Positions 1 to 7,445 of a stretch of DNA of 33,688 bases are shown one piece after another. The DNA is from Paraglaciecola hydrolytica. Its GTDB lineage: Bacteria; Pseudomonadota; Gammaproteobacteria; Enterobacterales; Alteromonadaceae. Location of the stretch: positions 198,479-232,166 of the forward strand of contig NZ_LSNE01000005.1 of NCBI RefSeq assembly GCF_001565895.1, given 5' to 3'. Below the pieces are notes generated by a model, which was given only the letters and a program-made list of their open reading frames with translations, did not search any database and was not told where the DNA came from. The translations under genes and the position numbers were made by a program. Position 1 is the first letter of the stretch. The number at the start of each line of letters is the position of its first letter.

Positions 1-485
1 CCTGCAGAAAAGTTAGCGGCTGTAACAAGTATCTTAAGAGTGCCATGAATATTGTAATTGTAAGCGAGAGTGAAACGATGAACGTAAGCTATGAGTGATG
101 TACTGAAAATCACTTTATTATTCTTATCTAATATTTGAAAGCTATCAGGTTCTGACAAAGCGTCAATATAAATATTAAGAATGCCGTTATATCCTGATGT
201 AGAAGTAGAAGGGTTATAATTTCTATATGAATTACCGGAATAGTAGTTGTTAGTTGAATCTTGGCAACTTGAATTTGTTTGTTCAGGTTGCATTTCATCA
301 AAATACGTTAATATTCTTGAAATAGTATTATTTGTGTGGCTTGCCCCTTCTTTTAAATAAGTTTTGATTAGCGAGTGACCCGTAATATCATCTGAAGAAA
401 TATTAATATTGTAGGGTAATGGCTCAATATGACCCAAATTTCTAATTGAGTTTATTATCTTGTCTGTGTAGTTGGTATAATAATA
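1..485 (-). pseudogene. In-frame continuation of the lipase-like gene past the TAG stop
   Basis: Directly after the TAG at 488-486 the same minus-strand frame is open for 161 codons and runs off the window edge, beginning YYYTNYTDKIINSIRNLGHI. It contains DDITGHSLIKTYL, where the His is a good candidate for the catalytic histidine missing from the upstream half. The residue composition matches the upstream part (rich in Asn, Ser and Tyr). No ATG with a ribosome binding site starts a separate gene here, so a single nonsense change, a sequencing error or stop read-through best explains the break. The true C-terminus lies outside the window. Confidence 0.7.
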
Positions 486-1958
486 CTAATTGCGGGGAAT
501 ATAACTTGCTGGAGAACCCAATCCATATATTCTCAGAAACCTTTCTGCCTTCCCTTGATTAAGGTTATTCACTTTTTCCCATACTTCATTGGCAAAAAAA
601 TTGCCTTGCGAATGCGCGAGTAAAACAACATCACCTTGTGGAATCCTCACGTTAATATCACTGTAAAGTCTTGTCATGTCATCTCCGTCTTTGTAGTCAG
701 AAAAGTCAATCGAAGCGAGATAATCTGTGATAAAAGAGATGGGAATATTTTTTGTTTGTAGACCTAAATTAAATCTTGTCACATCAGCCAGAGCTAGAAA
801 CCATCCTGAATTGTCATTTGGAGAATTCACATATTGCTTGAAAGCTTGAATTGCATCAAATGCACCTTCACTATAATTATGTGTTAACGAAATGCTCACA
901 TTTGCGCCATAATCGTTAAAAACCTTTTTTATATGTGCAAGATTTGCGTCCGCTGCCGGTCTATCAGTTAGCATTCCGTTGACATAAATCACGAATTTGA
1001 AACCACTAGATGAGGTTGCATTCAGGACAGCAAGGTCATCAGACAATCCTAAATTTTCACTCTTTTTTTCAACGTTATCACCCTGCGTTGTTTCAAAAAA
1101 AGCTGATTTCTCCAGTTCACTTTTTACATAAGAAGCCATATTGGAAGTGCTTGTTGAGATATTACAAGTCATAGGCCCTATATTGACACTGTAGCTAGAA
1201 TTTGAATAAGCGTTTTGTGCTGAAACATAGCGTCTAACTGCATTCTCATTATCGAGCAACGTACCGGTGACTTCACTTATGCCTGCTGCCCCTTGTAAAC
1301 AAATTAAAGCATGGGACATATTCCAATAATCGTATCTCATATCATTTGAAGGCCCATAACTATTATCAACTAACCTTTGCAAGTAATACGCATAGTGTAA
1401 AAGATATGTATGATTGTTACTTCCCACTGTGTGGAAAAAGTCAGCTAGAGATTCAGCATCATCACGAATACTGTTACTGTTTGAATCAGATGTGTTTCTA
1501 TTATAAGTTGAGACAGTAATAGAACTACTTGGATTAGAATAAAGACAACCACCTATTAAGATGCCACAACTCCTAGTTCTATATTGTATACCACTCGTTT
1601 TAGGAGGATTTGAATCAATATACTGAGCCAATGTTGTTCCATCTCTCTTTATTTGCTTAGTATTTTGCGGTAAATCACTCCAACTTGAGGAAGCTATTCT
1701 TCTTTGAACAGAATAGCGTGTAGCAGTATTTAATGGAGCGCTCCATTCAAGAATTACCGCTCCCATTGTCGTCTTCTTTACAACTATAACACAAGGGGCT
1801 GGAGGTGCGGGAGATGGAGATGGTGTACCAGGGCTAGTGCTGTTAGGTTCAGAGGTTGATGAAGTGGAACTTCCACCACATAAAGCAAAAACATTTGTAC
1901 AGACGCTAAATATTAAGATGAAAGAACATAATATTTTTTTCATAATTGAATTGTTCAT
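486..1958 (-). CDS. Secreted FnIII/lipase-like alpha/beta-hydrolase, N-terminal part (ends at an in-frame TAG)
   Basis: 490 codons from an ATG preceded by AAGGA at a 7-nt spacing. Residues 1-26 are a hydrophobic signal peptide (KKILCSFILIFSVCTNVFA), then a Ser/Pro-rich linker (about 28-53) and a fibronectin-III-like domain (about 54-151). The C-terminal part looks like an alpha/beta-hydrolase: a strand FKFVIYVNGM near 320-330 and a nucleophile elbow AHSQGN with Ser450. The frame stops at GSPASYIPRN, immediately after the elbow region, so no catalytic His is present. The same frame stays open downstream (next entry), so this is very likely the front half of a broken gene. The exact substrate is unknown; an esterase or lipase of a poorly described family is inferred. 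Base composition is more AT-rich than in the neighbouring polysaccharide genes, suggesting an accessory origin. Confidence 0.75.
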   Translation of the reverse strand: MNNSIMKKILCSFILIFSVCTNVFALCGGSSTSSTSEPNSTSPGTPSPSPAPPAPCVIVVKKTTMGAVILEWSAPLNTATRYSVQRRIASSSWSDLPQNTKQIKRDGTTLAQYIDSNPPKTSGIQYRTRSCGILIGGCLYSNPSSSITVSTYNRNTSDSNSNSIRDDAESLADFFHTVGSNNHTYLLHYAYYLQRLVDNSYGPSNDMRYDYWNMSHALICLQGAAGISEVTGTLLDNENAVRRYVSAQNAYSNSSYSVNIGPMTCNISTSTSNMASYVKSELEKSAFFETTQGDNVEKKSENLGLSDDLAVLNATSSSGFKFVIYVNGMLTDRPAADANLAHIKKVFNDYGANVSISLTHNYSEGAFDAIQAFKQYVNSPNDNSGWFLALADVTRFNLGLQTKNIPISFITDYLASIDFSDYKDGDDMTRLYSDINVRIPQGDVVLLAHSQGNFFANEVWEKVNNLNQGKAERFLRIYGLGSPASYIPRN

Positions 1959-2584
1959 TGTAAAGTCCTTATTTCAAATCACCATGTTTAGTAATATACC
2001 TACATATTGATATGTAAAAATATTTACTCTCGATTAGCTTAGGTTATTATTATTACCTTCGCTGTATCGACTGCAAATATAGCACCGGTATAAATACTTA
2101 CCAATTTTTTAGCTAATATCGTTGTTATTTTATTAGGAGGTGAGGCAAATGCGGAGTTGCACACAGAGAGAGGAATAAGCCGAAAAAATGACACCTCTTT
2201 GACTTCAAACAATCAACTAAACCAAAATCAGCGGTCAGCTAATTAACGATCAAATTTGCAACTGAGATTAAAATTTTGGCTGTCTGCAATCTTCTAATTG
2301 GGATCGTTCACTGAACAGCTCAGCTTGTCTGCACTTGGCTGTGAGTTCAATCGGTCAGTATTTTTGTCGTTCTATTCAATAATTCGTTTCGTCCGCTTTG
2401 GGCGTGAAACCGAAGTTACCGTTATATGACCTTCGACGTAACTACATCTATGGCGTTGAAAATTTTGGAGAACACCTAGCTGATCAGGATTAGTTTAACT
2501 TTTTCGAGATGTTTGAAAAATTAACTAAAAACCCTTAAAGCCTCGTTTTTAATGGCCGCAACGGCCATTAAATTGAATTTATGC
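1959..2584. other. Intergenic region with no convincing gene
   Basis: About 626 bases without a supportable gene. It holds the upstream region of the lipase-like gene, including inverted arms TACATAT/ATATGTA (2001-2016) 43 bp before its ATG. A plus-strand AGGAGG (2135-2140) precedes a 9-codon open frame at 2149-2178. A 10-bp stem-loop lies near the lactonase end. The rest looks like decayed non-coding DNA. Confidence 0.5.
2548..2572 (-). terminator. Stem-loop just downstream of the lactonase-like gene
   Basis: Perfect 10-bp arms TTTAATGGCC/GGCCATTAAA around a 5-nt loop, starting 12 nt after the stop codon at 2585. On the minus strand no T-run follows at once (a TTTTT comes about 16 nt later), so it is either a weak terminator or an mRNA 3'-end stabilising hairpin. 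Confidence 0.4.
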
Positions 2585-3700
2585 CTATTGGTTAGCCTTG
2601 CCAAATAAAATACAAATCGGCCCTGGAACACTGATGATCCCATTGGTTTGAAACGTTAGTTCACCATTATTTTGGTCGATTTGAAACACAGAAATGGTAT
2701 TGGAATGGGCGCCTGCGGCTAACAGCCATTTGCCACTAGGATCCAAATTAATATTGCGCGGCCACGAGCCGCGAATTGCCTCGACTTCTTTAAGGTCTAA
2801 TTTTCCTGTGTTTGGATCTGCGTGATATACAGTGACCGAATCATGACCACGGTTTGCTGAATAAATGAAGTTGCCATTTGGGTGCACCAGTATTTCAGAC
2901 GAAGAATTGAACATTTCTTTATCCTTGGTTTGCTGGGTCAAGGCTTGAGTTGTACTTAAGCGCGTGGCGGTGCCATGAGCTGCGTCGTATTTGAAAGTCG
3001 TAACCGATAAACTCAATTCATTCAGCAAGTAGATAAACTGTCCATCGGCTGAAAATCTCATGTGGCGCGGGCCGGCACCAGCAAGTGCGTCGATAGTGCC
3101 ATGGCTTTTTACCGTAACCGTATCAAGGTCGATTTTATACACCACGATTTTATCGAGCCCCAAGTCAGGCACAAAAGCGTATTGACCGTCTGGCGAGTAC
3201 CCAGTCCAATGAGGATGTGGGCTATCTTGACGATTACCAACGATCTTCGACCCTCCCTGGTGATCAATTAACTGTGAACGTTCGCCAAGTTTGCCGTTTT
3301 CAATGATAAGGAAAACAGCAAGCGAACCTCCACCATATTGGGCGGTCAGTAAAAATTTGCCGGATGGGTGGAGTGAAATATGGGCTCCGCCGCCATCACC
3401 TATGTCAACTGAGTTTAATAAAGTAAGACCTGCATCTTTTTCTATTTTATAGGCAAGCACATGGGCTGCGCCATCAAGTACATACAAATGTGATTTAGCC
3501 ACATCCATCGCCATAAAATTCGAGCCATTAACTTGCACCACCAAATTTGCTGGCGAAAGTTTGCCCGTTTCGTCGTCAAACACCGCGTGGTAGATACCCT
3601 TGGTTAATTTACCTGAGGTACCAAAATACACATCATGGGTATTAGCCACCGATATATTAGCCAGCAAACATAGTAGGGTAGCGAGGAGGGGTTTTAACAT
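2585..3700 (-). CDS. Secreted lactonase-family seven-bladed beta-propeller (6-phosphogluconolactonase-like)
   Basis: 371 aa, ATG preceded by AGGA. Residues 1-19 form a signal peptide ending SVANT, so the mature protein is periplasmic or secreted, unlike cytoplasmic 6-phosphogluconolactonase. The repeated blade signature is visible in HISLHPSGKFLLTAQYGGG, PHWTGYSPDGQYAFVPDLG, PRHMRFSADGQFIYLLNEL, EILVHPNGNFIYSANRG and NINLDPSGKWLLAAGAHSN. This is typical of the lactonase family PF10282/COG2706 and its usual 340-380-aa length. It is the last gene of the polysaccharide locus, 118 bp downstream of a GH16 gene. A role on a sugar lactone formed from galactose or anhydrogalactose is only an inference from context; members of this family are also often annotated without a tested substrate. 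Confidence 0.8.
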   Translation of the reverse strand: MLKPLLATLLCLLANISVANTHDVYFGTSGKLTKGIYHAVFDDETGKLSPANLVVQVNGSNFMAMDVAKSHLYVLDGAAHVLAYKIEKDAGLTLLNSVDIGDGGGAHISLHPSGKFLLTAQYGGGSLAVFLIIENGKLGERSQLIDHQGGSKIVGNRQDSPHPHWTGYSPDGQYAFVPDLGLDKIVVYKIDLDTVTVKSHGTIDALAGAGPRHMRFSADGQFIYLLNELSLSVTTFKYDAAHGTATRLSTTQALTQQTKDKEMFNSSSEILVHPNGNFIYSANRGHDSVTVYHADPNTGKLDLKEVEAIRGSWPRNINLDPSGKWLLAAGAHSNTISVFQIDQNNGELTFQTNGIISVPGPICILFGKANQ

Positions 3701-3818
3701 GTACAGGTTCCTAAATAATTATTGAGCATTGTCTAACTCTTGCCTTTGTTTTATGCATTTTAGGCAGGGAAAAGTCGCCCTCGTAAAAATCCAAGTTAAA
3801 ACCCCAGTATAGACACAG

Positions 3819-4802
3819 TTACTTTTGCCATACTCGCACATATTCGATTTCATAATCGACTATACCATCGTCTTTTTTACCTTGTGGACTGTTTCGTTCC
3901 AGATCGGCTTTACTTTCTGGAACGCCATGCCACGGGAAGGTTTCTTGATCTAACCAAAGACTGATAGGACGAACAGCCACATAGCCATCATAATCAGCAG
4001 GCACTTCACGATTTTCTCTGGCAAATTTTGTTACTTCCTGTGCAGATACCTCGGAAAATAGTTTGCCATCCACGTAATACTTTACGCCACTTTCATCCCA
4101 CTCAAAGCCATAAACATGGAAATCATCAGCCACCCGAAAACCTAAATCTTTGCGTTCGGTGTAGGTAGGTTTGCCTTTGACTAAGGTGCTCCAGTCACGG
4201 ATTGACCACCATAACTCGCTATCAAGATGGTCTTTGTTTGGATCTTTGGCATCGCCAAATTGTTCGTAAAAATCGATTTCTAATTTTTCACCCATTGCCC
4301 AAAAGGCGCTGGACACTTCAGCATCCGCTGCCTTACTTTTTATTTCGATATAACCGTACTTAAACTCTTTACGCCCGATAAAACAGGCTGTGGTTAGATT
4401 TTCATATTTTAAAGCATCGCCAAATACGGGTTTGTGAATTTCTTTTTCGAAAGGGAAGTCAGGCTCCCAGCGAGTTTCCAGTATTAATTTTCCGTTTTCT
4501 AAGCGGTAATTCTGTCCTGAAAATTGTGAAGGGGCACGGCCTTTCCATACTTTTTTATTAGGTTTGTCTGGGTGTTGGTAAACAGGTTTGCCGTCTTGAA
4601 GTTTACCCACAATATACCAACGCTCCTCATCAATTGTGTCGTCGTTAAATTCATCACTTACCTCTGTGTTTAACTTCCACTGACCTAAATTTTGTTGATC
4701 TGATAAAGGTAATACCTCAGCGTTTGCTGTAAGTGGTAAGCAAAATAGGGCAGATATACTGGCTAGTTGCCAGCCCCTGAATTTGTTTCGATTGTTTGAC
4801 AT
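3819..4802 (-). CDS. GH16 family endo-galactanase (agarase/porphyranase/furcellaranase-like), secreted
   Basis: The frame is open upstream to an ATG at 4895, but the ATG at 4802 is preferred: it has AAGG 8 nt upstream and opens directly into a signal peptide (MSNNRNKFRGWQLASISALF, cleavage near TANA), giving 327 aa. The GH16 catalytic signature E-I-D-F-Y-E is at residues 175-180 of this form, the beta-bulge E-x-D-x-x-E type. Other family landmarks are EVSDEFND, GRAPSQF, YGYIEIKSKA and a closing YVRVWQK. It is clearly paralogous to the GH16 at 32130-33179. Where the two other GRAPSQF paralogs have HDW after the catalytic strand, this one has RDW. Substrate cannot be fixed by reading; a sulfated or neutral red-algal galactan is likely. 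It follows a strong terminator and precedes the lactonase gene. No copy of the GntR operator was seen directly upstream. Confidence 0.88.
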   Translation of the reverse strand: MSNNRNKFRGWQLASISALFCLPLTANAEVLPLSDQQNLGQWKLNTEVSDEFNDDTIDEERWYIVGKLQDGKPVYQHPDKPNKKVWKGRAPSQFSGQNYRLENGKLILETRWEPDFPFEKEIHKPVFGDALKYENLTTACFIGRKEFKYGYIEIKSKAADAEVSSAFWAMGEKLEIDFYEQFGDAKDPNKDHLDSELWWSIRDWSTLVKGKPTYTERKDLGFRVADDFHVYGFEWDESGVKYYVDGKLFSEVSAQEVTKFARENREVPADYDGYVAVRPISLWLDQETFPWHGVPESKADLERNSPQGKKDDGIVDYEIEYVRVWQK

Positions 4803-4937
4803 GTTATTTGCCTTATTAGCTTGTAAGTGTGATTTTTGTTTAATGGGGTTTTTATTTAAAGAACTTTGGCTTAGTTGGGGCGCAGTTGCTGACATAGTTC
4901 AGTACTCGTGCTCGGCTTTCGACCCTAAGCAAAAAAT

Positions 4938-4977
4938 AAAGCAATACAGCCGACAGTAGAAAGGGCTGTATTGCTTT
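4938..4977 (-). terminator. Strong rho-independent terminator after the GH42-like gene
   Basis: 14-bp perfect arms (AAAGCAATACAGCC/GGCTGTATTGCTTT) with a 12-nt loop, followed on the minus strand by TATTTTTTG, starting 11 nt after the stop codon at 4989. It separates the PhoD-like/GH42-like transcript from the GH16 and lactonase genes downstream, or acts as a partial attenuator between them. Confidence 0.85.
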
Positions 4978-4988
4978 TGATGAACAGA

Positions 4989-7421
4989 CTAAAGCGCGTT
5001 GACCTCAAGTAGGGTTACACCTTTAGACTTAAGCTCAAACTCAGCCGCCATAGGTTGGCCGGTTAGCATGTTGGTGAGGGATACTGACTTTCCATTTTTT
5101 AAACTGAGCTTAAGATTGGCTTTGTCTTTACCAATATTGAGAATACTCACAAGGTAACTGCCATTTGGATTTTTCACCACGCGCCAAGTACAGCCTTTGT
5201 GCTCGCTACCGTTGTCTTCTGTTAGCACAATATCAGGCCTACCCGCAGCAACTTGCTCGAGGGCAAGGTCACGAATTTTCTCAATAGCGGATTTGCCATC
5301 CAGTACGATTAACTTGCCTTTGGCTTGTGATAAAGCAAATTTATGCACTTGGCCATATTCGTTTTTACTTAGGCTCAGCGCACTATCTACAATCACCGTG
5401 CCGCCATTATCAAGATAGCTTTGCAAAGCCTTTAATTCAGACTCGGTGACAAATTCAGTGCGGTAAACCAAAATCGCATCCCACAGGGTATTATCTTGTT
5501 TTTTAATAATATTTTCGGTCGCAAAGCCCACGGGGAAACCTTCAAAAAACAGCTTTTCATACATGCTAAATTGCTCAGACATATGGTAAGGCTTGTTGAT
5601 AGCGGAGGTTTCTGAGTGGAACAAACGCAGTGGGCGCCGTTGTTGACGCAGTGCGATGACTTCTTCAGAAAAACTATTTAAGTCGTACATCACTTGGGTG
5701 TAGGCGTTGGCGATATGCGGCTGCTGATTTACCGAGCCGGCAAATGAGCCAGCTAGGGCAGGGTCAAAAAAGTTTAACGTGCCTTCCAGTCGATCTTCGG
5801 GTGAACCATCTGGATCTCTAGCCCAAAACCACGCCATGCTGGCATCCATACCTTGTAAGGTGGCGAGCCAATAGACGCTATCTACATAGTCCACTGAGGT
5901 ATCTAGTTTTCTCCACCATGAGGCAGATAAGAAGTGCGATTCTGAATTGATGTGGATTTTGTTAGGTCCCACCGATTCCATGAAATCATAGGACATACTC
6001 ATTTCTTCCCAGAAATAAGCGTAATGCGACTCCCACTTTTCTGGTTTGTTGGTATTCAAACGACGACTTTCGCGTGTTTTGGCGTCGTTGCCTATCATGG
6101 TGGTCAGTTCAACAAAAGATTCTGCGTCGATACCATGAGAGCGATTATTTTCGCTGTACATATCAGGCATAATTTTGATGTGGGTGTCTGCGCCTGGATT
6201 GCCCTTTTGTAATTCGCCTTGTAAATAGCTAAACCAGTCTGTTGAGCGAAACATATTAAAGCGCGCCCAGTCGTACCAAATGGGGGTGCCACGTGTGGAT
6301 TTGTCGATTGGGATCTGGATTTCTACATGGTCGAAGCTGCTGAACGTTGCAGACCAATTTTTGTTTAAATCCGCGATGTTGCTGTTATAGGTTTTATCTA
6401 GCCACTGGCGGAATTTGTTCAGCGTATAAGAAGAGATGGCTTGCATCTCATCAAAGCCTTTAGTCCAGTGATCGGTTTCAGAAAACCAATGGGGTTCGTT
6501 AGCGAGAATGTAACCCAGTTGCGTGACTTTTTTGCCTTTGGTCAATTCTCCGGTTTTTTGTGCAATTTTACCCCAAACGTCTCTTACTAAGGGGTTATCA
6601 ATATCGTAACCAGTGAATAATGAACGGCCCTTTCTGACTTCTGGTTCACGTTTTTCGACCCATTCTGGGATACCCATGTTCCAGTAAATCAAAAACCCCA
6701 CGTTCTCGTTGGAAATATCGGTTACTTCTGACATCAGTTCAGCATCAAAGCTGCCGTCTTCTTTTAACAAAAACGAGTTGATTGCTCTATCGTGATCTAC
6801 TGGATAAAGGTTTTCACCACCGTGAAAAATCGCACCAAGATGGTCGTTATACACTGCCGTGTCGGTCAAGGGGCGACCAACGGATTTGGAAAAATAGTCG
6901 TACAGAAAAATAGGTCGGCCGTTGCTTAATAACATGTTGTCGCCAACCACAATGTTTTGCCAGTCGACTTTATTAACGGGGCGGCGCTGGATCTCGCCAC
7001 TGAGCACGCTCGTCAGTTCTTGTATGCCCCCATCCAAAATTTCAATTACTTTTTGCCGCTCAAAATCCGGCAGTTCATCGGCCATTTTATCTTTATCCGC
7101 TTTATAGGGGGCGTACTGCTCAAACATGTAAGCAACACTTTCGCGGTTTGACTCATCCCAGTTAGCAAATTTTAGGAATTCTTTAGCAAACCAAATAACC
7201 GTTTCTTCACGTGTTACATCGATATTTTTGCTGTTTGCTTCAGACATCAAACCTTCAAGCGTCTGGATTTTTTCCTTGGCTTGTTGCTCGTACAAATTAT
7301 CCGATTTAACCGTTACCAATGCCTCGTGCTTTGCGCTAGCTTGTTTACTTTGCTCAGAACAGGCTAATAAAAGTAAGGATACAAATGCTGACAGTGCCCA
7401 ATAAGTTGTTTTTTTATGCAT
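4989..7421 (-). CDS. GH-A clan glycosidase lipoprotein, GH42-like (beta-galactosidase/agarase-type)
   Basis: 810 aa. The N-terminus is a lipoprotein signal with lipobox LLLACS (Cys21), so it is probably membrane-anchored. Residues 45-150 form a mostly helical charged region of unknown role. The barrel runs from about 155 to 590, with LANEPHW supplying the likely acid/base Glu309 and HINSESHF the likely nucleophile Glu494. Residues 600-700 look like the alpha/beta trimerisation domain of GH42 (WDAILVYR, ALQSYLDNGGTVIVDSALSL), and the final 100 residues form a beta domain. This order of domains argues for GH42-like beta-galactosidases; the NEPHW motif is not the DNE form I associate with GH50 agarases. 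GH86-like agarases remain an alternative. It starts 24 bp after the PhoD-like gene and is presumably cotranscribed with it. Exo-type release of galactose from algal oligosaccharides is inferred. Confidence 0.78.
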   Translation of the reverse strand: MHKKTTYWALSAFVSLLLLACSEQSKQASAKHEALVTVKSDNLYEQQAKEKIQTLEGLMSEANSKNIDVTREETVIWFAKEFLKFANWDESNRESVAYMFEQYAPYKADKDKMADELPDFERQKVIEILDGGIQELTSVLSGEIQRRPVNKVDWQNIVVGDNMLLSNGRPIFLYDYFSKSVGRPLTDTAVYNDHLGAIFHGGENLYPVDHDRAINSFLLKEDGSFDAELMSEVTDISNENVGFLIYWNMGIPEWVEKREPEVRKGRSLFTGYDIDNPLVRDVWGKIAQKTGELTKGKKVTQLGYILANEPHWFSETDHWTKGFDEMQAISSYTLNKFRQWLDKTYNSNIADLNKNWSATFSSFDHVEIQIPIDKSTRGTPIWYDWARFNMFRSTDWFSYLQGELQKGNPGADTHIKIMPDMYSENNRSHGIDAESFVELTTMIGNDAKTRESRRLNTNKPEKWESHYAYFWEEMSMSYDFMESVGPNKIHINSESHFLSASWWRKLDTSVDYVDSVYWLATLQGMDASMAWFWARDPDGSPEDRLEGTLNFFDPALAGSFAGSVNQQPHIANAYTQVMYDLNSFSEEVIALRQQRRPLRLFHSETSAINKPYHMSEQFSMYEKLFFEGFPVGFATENIIKKQDNTLWDAILVYRTEFVTESELKALQSYLDNGGTVIVDSALSLSKNEYGQVHKFALSQAKGKLIVLDGKSAIEKIRDLALEQVAAGRPDIVLTEDNGSEHKGCTWRVVKNPNGSYLVSILNIGKDKANLKLSLKNGKSVSLTNMLTGQPMAAEFELKSKGVTLLEVNAL

Positions 7422-7445
7422 GATTGTTCTCTATAGAAAGGTGTA

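Noticed and set aside
2001-2016. Inverted arms TACATAT/ATATGTA upstream of the lipase-like gene as another copy of the GntR operator
   Set aside because: It lacks the AAACAT half-sites and the 3-bp centre, and the gene shows no link to the galactan locus.
4803-4895. N-terminal extension of the GH16 protein from the upstream ATG
   Set aside because: The 31 extra residues would place a polar segment before the signal peptide, and the upstream ATG lacks a ribosome binding site while the ATG at 4802 has one.
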